Assembly: GCF_001896135.2 (NCBI RefSeq)
Contig: NZ_MPOH02000015.1
Coordinates: 727,150-791,149, forward strand
DNA from: Streptomyces phaeoluteigriseus
Lineage (GTDB): Bacteria > Actinomycetota > Actinomycetes > Streptomycetales > Streptomycetaceae
Length of the DNA stretch: 64,000 bases
Reading direction: 5' to 3'
In this document: piece after piece, positions 10,392 to 18,288 of the stretch
How the letters are laid out: each line of letters opens with the position of its first letter
How positions within the stretch are numbered: the stretch's first letter is position 1
Notes under the pieces: generated by a model
The model's database searches: none
Told to the model about the DNA's origin: nothing
Seen by the model: only the letters and a program-made list of their open reading frames with translations
Program-made: the position numbers and the translations under genes

Positions 10392-11660
10392 GTGACGGAC
10401 ATCGTCGACGAGCTGAAGTGGCGGGGGCTGTTCTCCCTGTCCACTGACGAGGACGCATTGCGCAAGGCGCTCGCGGACGGTCCCGTCACGTTCTATTGCG
10501 GCTTCGACCCGACCGCGCCGTCCCTGCACGTCGGGCACCTGGTGCAGGTGCTCACCGTGCGCCGGCTCCAGCAGGCCGGGCACCGGCCGCTGGCGCTGGT
10601 CGGCGGCGCCACGGGTCTGATCGGCGACCCGCGTCCGACGGCGGAGCGCACGCTGAACGACCCGGAGACGGTCGCCGGCTGGGTCGGCAAGCTGCGTTCC
10701 CAGATCGAGCCGTTCCTCTCCTTCGAGGGGGAGAACGCGGCCGTGATGGTCAACAACCTCGACTGGACGGCCGGTCTGTCCGCGATCGAGTTCCTGCGGG
10801 ACATCGGCAAGCACTTCCGCGTCAACAAGATGCTGACGAAGGACTCCGTGGCCCGCCGCCTGGAGTCCGACCAGGGCATCAGCTACACCGAGTTCAGCTA
10901 CCAGATCCTCCAGGGCATGGACTTTCTCCAGCTCTACCGGCGCTACGGCTGCACGCTCCAGCAGGGTGGCAGCGACCAGTGGGGCAACCTCACGGCCGGC
11001 CTGGACCTGATCCACAGGCTGGAGCCGTCCGCCTCCGTGCACGCGCTGGCGACTCCGCTGATGACGAAGGCGGACGGCACCAAGTTCGGCAAGACCGAGG
11101 GCGGCGCCGTCTGGCTCGACCCGGAGATGACGACGCCGTACGCGTTCTACCAGTTCTGGCTGAACGTGGACGACCGGGACATCTCGACGTACCTGCGCAT
11201 CCTGTCCTTCCGTTCGCGTGAGGAGCTGGGGGAGCTGGAGCGGCAGACCGAGGAGCGCCCGCAGGCGCGTGCAGCGCAGCGCGCGCTGGCCGAGGAGCTG
11301 ACGACGCTGGTGCACGGCGCCGACCAGACGGCCGCCGTGACCGCCGCGTCCAAGGCCCTCTTCGGGCAGGGGGAGCTGGCGGAACTCGACGAGAGGACGC
11401 TGGCCGCGTCCCTGTCCGAGGTGCCACACATCCAGGTCGCCGAGCCGGGCCTCGTGGTCGACCTTTTCGCCGAGGTCGGCCTGGTGGCCAGCAAGTCCGC
11501 GGCCCGGCGGACGGTGAAGGAGGGCGGGGCCTACGTGAACAACGTGAAGGTCACCGCCGAGGACGCCGTCCCGGCTGCGGAGGACCTGTTGCACGGGCGC
11601 TGGCTGGTGCTGCGGCGGGGCAAGAAGAACCTGGCCGCCGTCGAGGTGACCGGGTCGTAG
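10392..11660 (+). CDS. tyrS: Tyrosyl-tRNA synthetase
   Basis: It charges tRNA-Tyr. The 422-residue class I synthetase has the HIGH-type motif as HVGH (SLHVGHLVQ), the KMSKS-type motif as KFGKT and an S4 RNA-binding domain in the last 65 residues. It starts at GTG with AAGGAG upstream; extending to the earlier in-frame ATG at 10347 would add residues unlike TyrS. No T-box-like leader fits in the short upstream gap. Confidence 0.94.
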   Translation: MTDIVDELKWRGLFSLSTDEDALRKALADGPVTFYCGFDPTAPSLHVGHLVQVLTVRRLQQAGHRPLALVGGATGLIGDPRPTAERTLNDPETVAGWVGKLRSQIEPFLSFEGENAAVMVNNLDWTAGLSAIEFLRDIGKHFRVNKMLTKDSVARRLESDQGISYTEFSYQILQGMDFLQLYRRYGCTLQQGGSDQWGNLTAGLDLIHRLEPSASVHALATPLMTKADGTKFGKTEGGAVWLDPEMTTPYAFYQFWLNVDDRDISTYLRILSFRSREELGELERQTEERPQARAAQRALAEELTTLVHGADQTAAVTAASKALFGQGELAELDERTLAASLSEVPHIQVAEPGLVVDLFAEVGLVASKSAARRTVKEGGAYVNNVKVTAEDAVPAAEDLLHGRWLVLRRGKKNLAAVEVTGS

Positions 11661-11746
11661 GCATCCGAAGGGGCGCGTCCGCCGCGCGGGCCGCGGGTTC
11701 GGCGGCCGGTCGCGCGTCGGCCCGCGTCCCTTGCGGATTCGGATGC
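11661..11746. terminator. 86-bp inverted repeat between convergent genes
   Basis: GCATCCGAA at 11661-11669 is the exact complement of TTCGGATGC at 11738-11746, and the GC-rich interior offers more pairing. It exactly fills the gap between the end of tyrS and the end of the GlsB-type gene, so it probably terminates both. Confidence 0.6.
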
Positions 11747-12025
11747 TCAGGTGCGGTGCTTGCGCTTGCCCAGCGTCGCCATGTACAGCATGTCGCCGAA
11801 GGCCACGATGACGATCGCGGCGATCAGCTGGAAGATGTGACGACTCCAGTCGATGCCGTTGGTCTCGTCGACTCCGAAGCCCCGGGCGACGGCATTGCCG
11901 ACGATCGCGCCCAGGATGCCGAAGATGGTGGTCAGCCACAGTGGGCTGTGCTGCTTGCCCGGGATGATCGCCTTCGCGATCAGGCCCAGCACGAATCCCA
12001 CGATGATCGCCCACAACCAGCCCAT
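11747..12025 (-). CDS. GlsB/YeaQ/YmgE family membrane protein
   Basis: The 92-residue protein has three hydrophobic segments and the family pattern GFVLGLIAKAIIPGK...GILGAIVGN. These proteins are often annotated transglycosylase-associated and are linked to general or osmotic stress in other bacteria; no enzyme activity is shown for them. It ends in a short basic tail (GKRKHRT). Confidence 0.85.
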   Translation of the reverse strand: MGWLWAIIVGFVLGLIAKAIIPGKQHSPLWLTTIFGILGAIVGNAVARGFGVDETNGIDWSRHIFQLIAAIVIVAFGDMLYMATLGKRKHRT

Positions 12026-12103
12026 GGCTGCCTCCTCGTACGGCTCTACGCCAGCATTGATCTCAGTGTCGGTCCGGCCTCCGTACGCCGCATGTCGGGT
12101 GAC

Positions 12104-12120
12104 GCCGTACGCGGTACGGC
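12104..12120. promoter_or_regulatory. Perfect palindrome in divergent intergenic region
   Basis: GCCGTAC and GTACGGC flank a 3-base centre (GCG) between the divergent GlsB-type and DUF3099 genes. This may be an operator for a dimeric regulator, but GTAC-rich palindromes are common in such GC-rich DNA. Confidence 0.25.
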
Positions 12121-12225
12121 GGACCTCGTTCGCCCGGACCGGCGGCGACCCGGTTTCGGGGGCGGCCCGGCAGCGGCGTACCGTGGTGGACGGGGCGAGT
12201 TCGAGCGGGCGGATGGTGGATTGTG

Positions 12226-12672
12226 ATGCGGAAGCAACACGGCGGCGGCGACGTCCAGGTGTTCCGGATCACCGGGGCACGTCAGGGGCTCCAGGACGAT
12301 GTGCGGGGCCGGCAGCGGCGGTACGTCATCTCGATGTCGGTGCGTACCGTCGCGGTGATCCTGGCGGCGACGCTGTGGAACGTGGAACGGCATGTTGCGG
12401 TGGTGGCGCTGGTCCTGGGCGTGGTCCTGCCGTACGTCGCGGTGGTGATCGCCAATGCCGGGCGGGAGAACGCGCCGGGGCTCCCGTCGACGTTCGTGAC
12501 CGCTCCCCTGCCGCCGATGATCACTTCCCCGCGCGCGGACGAAGCGGAGGAGCGGGCGGCGCCGGATGAGCCCCTCGCGAAATCCACGCCGGAGGAACCG
12601 GCGTCCGCGCGAGAGGAGACCGAGCCCCTTCCGAAGGACACGGAGGCCGGTCCGGCCGAGCGGCGGCCGTGA
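12226..12672 (+). CDS. DUF3099 membrane protein
   Basis: The product of about 148 residues has a soluble N-terminus (VQVFRITGARQGLQDDV), then two adjacent transmembrane helices (about residues 39-72) of the DUF3099 type, and an acidic, Pro/Glu-rich C-terminal tail that is probably disordered. The function of DUF3099 is unknown. A GTG one codon upstream is an equally possible start. Confidence 0.78.
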   Translation: MRKQHGGGDVQVFRITGARQGLQDDVRGRQRRYVISMSVRTVAVILAATLWNVERHVAVVALVLGVVLPYVAVVIANAGRENAPGLPSTFVTAPLPPMITSPRADEAEERAAPDEPLAKSTPEEPASAREETEPLPKDTEAGPAERRP

Positions 12673-12780
12673 GCCGGCCGGGCGCCGGGCCCAATAAAAG
12701 CTGTAGTTCCAGTGCCGTGGCCCCGGGTCGCCGTGACATACTTCGTACGCGCTCCGCATCCCCCGTCGGAGCGACGGACC

Positions 12781-12824
12781 GACGCCGGGCAGCTCCCCCC
12801 GTGGCTGCTCGGCGTCGCCTTTTT
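12781..12824 (+). terminator. Strong intrinsic terminator with T-run
   Basis: Bases 12781-12793 pair with 12804-12816 over 13 positions (one G-U), followed after CGCC-type bases by TTTTT at 12820-12824. It is one of the few rho-independent-looking terminators with a clear T-run here. It may end the DUF3099 transcript, but it also stops only 23 bases before the next start codon. Confidence 0.7.
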
Positions 12825-12847
12825 CAGCGCACCTGTGAGACGAACCT

Positions 12848-13129
12848 GTGAGTGACGAGACCCCGGTCTGCTCCGCGAAGGGCTGCCGCACCGACGCCCT
12901 GTGGGTGCTGGCGTGGAACAACCCCAAGATCCACACGCCGGAGCGCCGCAAGACGTGGCTGGCGTGCGAGGAGCATCGGGAGCATCTGTCACAGTTCCTC
13001 GGGGTGCGCGGCTTCCTCAAGGACGTGGTCCTGCTGACGGAGTGGGACTCCCCCGAGAGGGCCACCGGCGGAGCCGCCGGTGAGTCCACCGGGCGCTCCG
13101 CGCGGGACGGTCAGGGCGGTTCTTCCTAG
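12848..13129 (+). CDS. Small Cys/His protein, probable zinc-binding
   Basis: The 93-residue product has CSAKGC near the N-terminus and CEEHREH about 30 residues later, a plausible four-ligand zinc site, plus conserved Trp residues (WVLAWNNPKIH). The C-terminal 20 residues are low-complexity. Homologues in actinomycetes are sometimes mislabelled acetone carboxylase; nothing here supports that. Its stop shares a CTAG with the moaA stop on the other strand. There is no clear ribosome-binding site before the GTG. Confidence 0.7.
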   Translation: MSDETPVCSAKGCRTDALWVLAWNNPKIHTPERRKTWLACEEHREHLSQFLGVRGFLKDVVLLTEWDSPERATGGAAGESTGRSARDGQGGSS

Positions 13130-14115
13130 CCGCCGATCGCCGACATCGGCCGGTCCGGCTGGACGAACGTCGGGTCGTCCAGGCCCGCGCCCGCCTTCTT
13201 GCCCCACATCGCCAGGCGCCAGATGCGCGCGATCTCCTCGTCGGGGGCGTCGGAGCGCAGGGCCGCGCGCAGGTCGGTCTCCTCGCGGGCGAAGAGGCAG
13301 GTGCGGACCTGTCCGTCGGCCGTGAGGCGGGTGCGGTCGCAGGCCGAGCAGAACGGGCGGGTGACGGAGGCGATGACTCCGACGCGGTGCGGGCCGCCGT
13401 CGACGATCCAGCGTTCGGCCGGGGCCGAGCCGCGCTCCCCCGAGCCCTCCTCGGTGAGGTCGAAGCGGGTGCGCAGGGCGGCGAGGATGTCGCCTGCCGT
13501 GACCATGCCGTCGCGCTTCCAGCCGTGCTGGGCGTCCAGGGGCATCTGCTCGATGAACCGCAGTTCGTAGTCGTGCTCGACGGCCCAGGCGAGGAGGTCG
13601 GGGGCCTCGTCGGCGTTCAGCCCTGGCATCAGGACCGCGTTGACCTTGACCGGGGTCAGGCCCGCGTCCCGGGCGGCCTGGAGGCCTTCGAGGACGTCCT
13701 TGTGGCGGTCGCGCCGGGTCAGGGTCTTGAAGACGTCCGGGCGGAGCGTGTCGAGGGAGACATTGACCCGGTCCAGGCCCGCCGCCTTGAGGGCCGACGC
13801 CGTGCGCCGGAGGCCGATGCCGTTGGTGGTCAGGGACATCTGGGGGCGCGGGCTCAGGGCCGCGACGCGCTCGACGATGCCGACCAGGCCGGGGCGGAGC
13901 AGGGGCTCGCCGCCGGTGAAGCGGACCTCCTCGATGCCGAGGGAGGTGACGGCTATGTCGATCAGGCGGACGATCTCGTCGTCCGTGAGCAGGTCGGGCT
14001 TGGCCAGCCACTGCAGGCCCTCTTCGGGCATGCAGTAGGTGCAGCGCAGATTGCACCGGTCGGTGAGTGAGACGCGCAGGTCGGTGGCGACCCGGCCGTA
14101 GGTGTCGATGAGCAC
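13126..14115 (-). CDS. moaA: GTP 3',8-cyclase MoaA
   Basis: It is the radical-SAM enzyme that starts molybdenum cofactor synthesis by rearranging GTP. The 329-residue protein has the first [4Fe-4S] motif CNLRCTYC at residues 21-28, the SAM motif FTGGEPLLR and the C-terminal second cluster (CSACDRTRL...C). It ends in the essential Gly-Gly tail (MSAIGG). GTG 14115 has GGGAGGGGG upstream. No other moa genes are adjacent. Confidence 0.94.
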   Translation of the reverse strand: MLIDTYGRVATDLRVSLTDRCNLRCTYCMPEEGLQWLAKPDLLTDDEIVRLIDIAVTSLGIEEVRFTGGEPLLRPGLVGIVERVAALSPRPQMSLTTNGIGLRRTASALKAAGLDRVNVSLDTLRPDVFKTLTRRDRHKDVLEGLQAARDAGLTPVKVNAVLMPGLNADEAPDLLAWAVEHDYELRFIEQMPLDAQHGWKRDGMVTAGDILAALRTRFDLTEEGSGERGSAPAERWIVDGGPHRVGVIASVTRPFCSACDRTRLTADGQVRTCLFAREETDLRAALRSDAPDEEIARIWRLAMWGKKAGAGLDDPTFVQPDRPMSAIGG

Positions 14116-14213
14116 GTGGGCCCCCTCCCGCGTAGCGGATCGCAAGTCTTCCGTCACCTGTGAGCCTACGTGACCGCACCGACAACCAGGGGGCCCGGTT
14201 TCCACGAGGCACG

Positions 14214-14262
14214 AAGGGGCCGCGTCGTAGGGATCTACGGATCGCCTGCGACGCGGCCCCTT
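14214..14262. terminator. 14-bp stem terminator after symporter operon
   Basis: Bases 14214-14227 and 14249-14262 are perfect complements (core GGGGCCGCGTCG) with a 21-base loop. It lies 14 bases past the symporter stop and 99 bases before the moaA start on the same strand, so it should separate the two transcripts. Confidence 0.65.
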
Positions 14263-14275
14263 TCGACGGTGTGCG

Positions 14276-15913
14276 TCAGTGTGCGCCGGTGCCGGTCAGG
14301 GACCGGACCTCCAGCTCCGCGTACTTGCCGGTGTCGGCCTTCTCCTTGGTGAGGACGGTGCCGAGGAAGCCCATCAGGAAGCCGAAGGGGATGGAGATGA
14401 TGCCGGGGTTCTTCAGCGGGAACCAGGCGAAGTCGACGTCGGGGAACATCGCCTTGGGGTCGCCGGAGACCACGGGCGAGAACAGCACCAGGCCGACCGC
14501 CACGATCAGGCCGCCGTAGATGGACCACAGGGCGCCCTGGGTGGTGAACCGCTTCCAGAACAGGCTGTAGAGGATGGTCGGCAGGTTGGCGGAGGCGGCG
14601 ACCGCGAAGGCCAGCGCGACCAGGCCGGCCACGTTGAGGTCGCGTGCGAGGGCGCCCAGGCCGATGGAGACGATGCCGATGAAGACGGTCGCCCAGCGGG
14701 CCGCGCGGACCTCCTCCGCGCCGGTCGCCTCTCCCTTGCGGATGACGTTGGCGTAGATGTCGTGCGCGAAGGACGACGAGGACGCGAGGGTGAGGCCGGC
14801 GACCACGGCGAGGATCGTCGCGAAGGCCACCGCCGAGATCGTGGCGAGCAGGATGGCGCCCCAGGCCGAGTCGACGCCGCCCAGGTGCAGGGCGAGCAGG
14901 GGTGCCGCCGTGTTGCCGGACGGGTTGGACGCGATGATCTCTTCCTGCGAGATCAGGGCGGCGGCGCCGAAGCCGAGCGCGATGGTCATCAGGTAGAAGC
15001 TGCCGATGATGCCGATCGCCCAGTTCACGGACTTCCGGGCGGCCTTGGCGTTGGGCACCGTGTAGAAGCGGATCAGGATGTGCGGCAGGCCGGCGGTGCC
15101 CAGGACCAGGGCGACGCCCAGGGAGATGAAGTCCAGCTTGGAGGTGCCGGTGGCGCCGTACTGGAGGCCCGGTTCCAGGAAGGCCGTGCCCTTGCCGCTG
15201 TTCTCGGCGGCGCTGCCGAGCAGGTCGGAGATGTTGAAGTCGAACTTCAGCAGCACCAGGAAGGTGATCAGGAGGGTGCCGGTGATGAGCAGCACCGCCT
15301 TGACCATCTGTACCCAGGTGGTTCCCTTCATGCCGCCGATGGAGACGTACACGACCATCAGGAGGCCGACCAGGGCGACGATGGCGATCTTGCCCGCGTC
15401 GGAGGTGATGCCGAGCAGCAGGGAGACGAGGACGCCCGCGCCCGCCATCTGGGCCAGCAGGTAGAAGATCGAGACGACGATCGTGGAGGTGCCGGCGGCC
15501 GTACGGACCGGGCGCTGGCGCATCCGGTAGGCGAGGACGTCGCCCATCGTGTAGCGGCCGGAGTTGCGCAGCGGCTCGGCCACCAGCAGGAGGGCCACCA
15601 GCCAGGCGACCAGGAAGCCGATGGAGTACAGGAAGCCGTCGTAGCCGAAGAGGGCGATGGCGCCGGCGATGCCGAGGAACGAGGCGGCCGACATGTAGTC
15701 GCCGGAGACGGCGAGGCCGTTCTGGAAGGCGCTGAACTGGCGTCCGCCCGCGTAGAAGTCGGCCGCGTCCTTGGTCTGGCGGCCCGCCCAGACGGTGATG
15801 ATGAGCGTCGCCACGACGAACAGGCCGAACAGCGTGATGATGAGCGGCCGGTGCTCGCTGGCCTCGTTGGCCGCGAGGTCGGCGGCGAGAAGAGTCTGCT
15901 GTGCGGTCATCAT
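14276..15913 (-). CDS. Sodium:solute symporter, acetate (ActP/MctC) type
   Basis: The 545-residue protein has about 13 transmembrane helices. Its N-terminal FYAGGRQFSAFQNGLAVSGD and SFLGIAGAIALFGYDG are characteristic of cation/acetate or monocarboxylate symporters. It probably imports acetate, propionate or pyruvate with Na+ or H+. Two adjacent ATGs (15913, 15910) overlap the stop of the upstream DUF485 gene, a pairing typical of actP operons. Confidence 0.88.
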   Translation of the reverse strand: MMTAQQTLLAADLAANEASEHRPLIITLFGLFVVATLIITVWAGRQTKDAADFYAGGRQFSAFQNGLAVSGDYMSAASFLGIAGAIALFGYDGFLYSIGFLVAWLVALLLVAEPLRNSGRYTMGDVLAYRMRQRPVRTAAGTSTIVVSIFYLLAQMAGAGVLVSLLLGITSDAGKIAIVALVGLLMVVYVSIGGMKGTTWVQMVKAVLLITGTLLITFLVLLKFDFNISDLLGSAAENSGKGTAFLEPGLQYGATGTSKLDFISLGVALVLGTAGLPHILIRFYTVPNAKAARKSVNWAIGIIGSFYLMTIALGFGAAALISQEEIIASNPSGNTAAPLLALHLGGVDSAWGAILLATISAVAFATILAVVAGLTLASSSSFAHDIYANVIRKGEATGAEEVRAARWATVFIGIVSIGLGALARDLNVAGLVALAFAVAASANLPTILYSLFWKRFTTQGALWSIYGGLIVAVGLVLFSPVVSGDPKAMFPDVDFAWFPLKNPGIISIPFGFLMGFLGTVLTKEKADTGKYAELEVRSLTGTGAH

Positions 15914-16266
15914 GCGTGGCCCTCCATCCGGGACTTGATCGCCTCGGCCTTGGGGTCGAGCTTCGCGGCGGCGTGCCGCGAGTACCACCAGGCGATGAGG
16001 AACGTGGTGAGGAACTGGGCGAGCCCGAACGCCATGGCGACGTTGATGTTGCCGAAGAGCTTGGTGCCCATGAAGTCGCCCGCGTAGTTGGACAGCAGGA
16101 CGTACAGCAGGTACCAGGCGATGAAGGCGACGGTCAGCGGGAAGGCGAAGCCGCGGTAGGAACGGCGCAGTTCACCGAACTCCGCGCTCTCCTGCACCGC
16201 GACGAACTCCTGGGTGGAGGGGAGTTGGGCTGGGGATTTCGAGGGGGGCGGTGTCTCGGTGGCCAC
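15910..16266 (-). CDS. DUF485 membrane protein
   Basis: The 118-residue product has two transmembrane helices (FAFPLTVAFIAWYLLYVLLS and VAMAFGLAQFLTTFLIAWWY) and the RRSYRGFAFPLTVAF pattern of DUF485 (YjcH in E. coli). It is coupled to the symporter, whose start overlaps its stop, and is presumed to assist it. GTG 16266 has GAGGAG at good spacing. Confidence 0.86.
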   Translation of the reverse strand: MATETPPPSKSPAQLPSTQEFVAVQESAEFGELRRSYRGFAFPLTVAFIAWYLLYVLLSNYAGDFMGTKLFGNINVAMAFGLAQFLTTFLIAWWYSRHAAAKLDPKAEAIKSRMEGHA

Positions 16267-16574
16267 GGAGTCTCCTCGCGTTGCGGATGTGGTGGTCAAA
16301 GGGGACGGCGGGTGTCCTCGCCGTCCCTGCCCAAGGTCACGGCGGCGCACGACGACGGGTTCAACACCTCGCACGGGTTTCCGAAGCGACCTCGGCAGCT
16401 CATGGCCAACGAGCGGCGCCCGCCGTAGGTCATGGCCGGTGAACTCACCTGCCGAAGGTCATTGCTGGGCGACGAGTCGGGGAGATAGTTTCGGGCGAGC
16501 ACCACCCGTCATGTACCTGTCCAGGCACAACCCGTGTCCGGGCAGGTCTCGCTTCCGGATGATGTGGAGACCCC
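16267..16574. other. Divergent intergenic region, 308 bases
   Basis: No gene is seen. It should hold the promoters of the symporter operon (leftward) and the subtilase (rightward). GGGACGGCG at 16302-16310 and CGCCGTCCC at 16319-16327 form a 9-bp hairpin 35 bases upstream of the DUF485 start; on that strand it is followed by TTTGACC, so it could act in the leader RNA. A repeated AGGTCATNGC occurs near 16427 and 16457. Confidence 0.4.
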
Positions 16575-18104
16575 ATGGCTCATCTGCCTTCCAGACGCCG
16601 CCTCGCCCTCGCGGTGCCCGTCGTGCTGTCGCTGACCGCCTCCCTCGGCTTCCTGCCGACGGCGGCCTCGGCGGCTCCGGTCACGGCTCCGGCCACCCAG
16701 ACGGCAACCGCCGGAACGCTGGCGTACGTCGTCAACACCAAGGTGGACCACCGCACGATCGAGTCGGTGAAGAAGGCGATCGCCGCGGCCGACGGCACTG
16801 TCGTCGCGACCTACGCGAAGATCGGCGTCATCGTCGTGCACTCGGCGAACCCCGACTTCGGCGCCCAGATACGCGCGGTGCGCGGGGTGCAGTCGGCGGG
16901 TGCGACCCGCACCGCGCCGCTGAGTCTCGCGGGAACGACCGACGAGGGCGCCGCGAAGCTGATATCCGCGGCCGAGGCCGCGAAGACGGCGAGCGCGTCC
17001 GCCGCGGCGGGCGCGAGCGAGCCCCTCGAGGCCGACCAGTGGGACCTGCGCGCGATCGGCGCCGACAAGGCCGCCGAGATCAACCCGGGCAGCAAGAAGG
17101 TGACCGTCGCCGTCATCGACACCGGCGTCGACGACACCCACCCCGATCTCGCCCCGAACTTCTCCGCCGCCCAGTCGGCCAACTGCGTGGGTGGCGTGGC
17201 GGACACCGCCGAGGGGGCCTGGCGCCCGTACACCGCGGACGACTACCACGGCACGCACGTGGCCGGTGAGATCGCGGCGGCCCGCAACGGCATCGGCGTG
17301 GCCGGTGTGGCGCCCGGCGTGAAGGTGTCCAGCATCAAGGTGAGCGACCCCAAGGACGGTCTCTTCTACCCGGAGAACGTCGTCTGCGCCTTCGTGTTCG
17401 CCGCCGACCACGGTGTCGAGATCACGAACAACAGCTACTACGTGGACCCGTGGCTGTACAACTGCATGGACGACCCCGACCAGAAGGCCATCGTCGACGC
17501 GGTCAACCGGGCGCAGCTGTACGCCCAGAAGAAGGGCACGCTCAACGTCGCCTCGGCGGGCAACTCCAATCACGACCTGGACTCCGACGCGATCGTCGAC
17601 TCCTCCAGCCCCGACGACTCCACTCCGGTGACGCGGACGATCGACCCGCACGAGTGCTTCGACGTGCCGACCCAGCTGCCGGGGGTCGTCACGGTGAGCG
17701 CGACGGGCGTCAAGGGCACCAAGTCGTACTACTCCACGTACGGTCTGGGCGCGGTCGACGTGGCGGCGCCGGGCGGCGACCGGTACCAGATCCCGGAGAC
17801 CCCGTCGGCCAACGGCCGCATCCTGTCGACGATGCCGAACAACGCGTACGGCTTCCTCCAGGGCACCTCGATGGCCTCCCCGCACGTGGCCGGGGTGGCC
17901 GCGCTGCTGAAGTCGACCCACCCGTGGGCCTCTCCGGCGACGCTCCAGGCGCTGCTCAAGGCGCAGGCCGACAACCCGGGCTGCCCGGCCGAGCCGTACG
18001 ACGGCAACGGTGACGGTGTGGTGGACGCGACCTGCGAGGGCGGCAAGCGCGTCAACGGCTTCTTCGGCTTCGGCGTGGTGAACGCGCTGCGTGCGGTGAA
18101 GTAG
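16575..18104 (+). CDS. Secreted S8 (subtilisin-like) serine peptidase
   Basis: The 509-residue product is exported by a Sec-type signal (basic N-terminus, hydrophobic core, cleavage likely after ASA at residue 33). A propeptide-like region (AYVVNTKVDH...) follows, then the S8 catalytic domain with Asp182 (VIDTGVDD), His225 (HGTHVAG) and Ser432 (GTSMASPHVAG). It probably degrades extracellular protein. GGAGA precedes the ATG. The 3' end, including the stop codon, is the first copy of a 29-bp tandem triplication. Confidence 0.93.
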   Translation: MAHLPSRRRLALAVPVVLSLTASLGFLPTAASAAPVTAPATQTATAGTLAYVVNTKVDHRTIESVKKAIAAADGTVVATYAKIGVIVVHSANPDFGAQIRAVRGVQSAGATRTAPLSLAGTTDEGAAKLISAAEAAKTASASAAAGASEPLEADQWDLRAIGADKAAEINPGSKKVTVAVIDTGVDDTHPDLAPNFSAAQSANCVGGVADTAEGAWRPYTADDYHGTHVAGEIAAARNGIGVAGVAPGVKVSSIKVSDPKDGLFYPENVVCAFVFAADHGVEITNNSYYVDPWLYNCMDDPDQKAIVDAVNRAQLYAQKKGTLNVASAGNSNHDLDSDAIVDSSSPDDSTPVTRTIDPHECFDVPTQLPGVVTVSATGVKGTKSYYSTYGLGAVDVAAPGGDRYQIPETPSANGRILSTMPNNAYGFLQGTSMASPHVAGVAALLKSTHPWASPATLQALLKAQADNPGCPAEPYDGNGDGVVDATCEGGKRVNGFFGFGVVNALRAVK

Positions 18105-18174
18105 CCGGGATGTCCGTGCGTGCGGTGAAATAGCCAGGGTGTCCGTGCGTGCGGTGAAATAGCCGGGACGTCCG
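18088..18174 (+). repeat. Three tandem 29-bp copies spanning the subtilase stop codon
   Basis: Units are 18088-18116, 18117-18145 and 18146-18174, starting TGCGTGCGGTGAARTAGCC. The first contains the last codons and the TAG of the subtilase; copies 2 and 3 differ from it at three and two positions. A duplication at the gene end that has drifted only slightly looks recent. Confidence 0.9.
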
Positions 18175-18178
18175 TGAA

Positions 18179-18207
18179 GGCCGGGCGGAGTGATCCGCCC
18201 GGCCTTT
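18179..18207 (+). terminator. Intrinsic terminator of the subtilase gene
   Basis: An 11-bp perfect stem (GGCCGGGCGGA/TCCGCCCGGCC) with a GTGA loop is followed by TTT. It lies just after the tandem repeats. Confidence 0.8.
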
Positions 18208-18257
18208 CGGCGTCTTCGATCGATGTGTGCGGCGAGCACGTCGGATCCGCCGCATGG

Positions 18258-18281
18258 ATTGATTCCATCAATGACGCATAG
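18258..18281 (+). promoter_or_regulatory. Palindrome and -10-like box before the CoA transferase
   Basis: ATTGAT-TCC-ATCAAT at 18258-18272 is a perfect palindrome. CATAGT at 18276-18281 could be a -10 box; the chosen ATG (18289) follows it by 7 bases, the spacing of a leaderless transcript. No good -35 box was found, so this is tentative. Confidence 0.35.
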
Positions 18282-18288
18282 TGCGGTC

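Noticed and set aside
12669..12851. 60-codon ORF over the terminator region
   Set aside because: It reads through the terminator hairpin, has no family likeness and biased low-complexity composition.
12848..13129. Acetone carboxylase
   Set aside because: This label is sometimes put on relatives of the 93-residue protein, but it has no match to the large multi-subunit enzyme.
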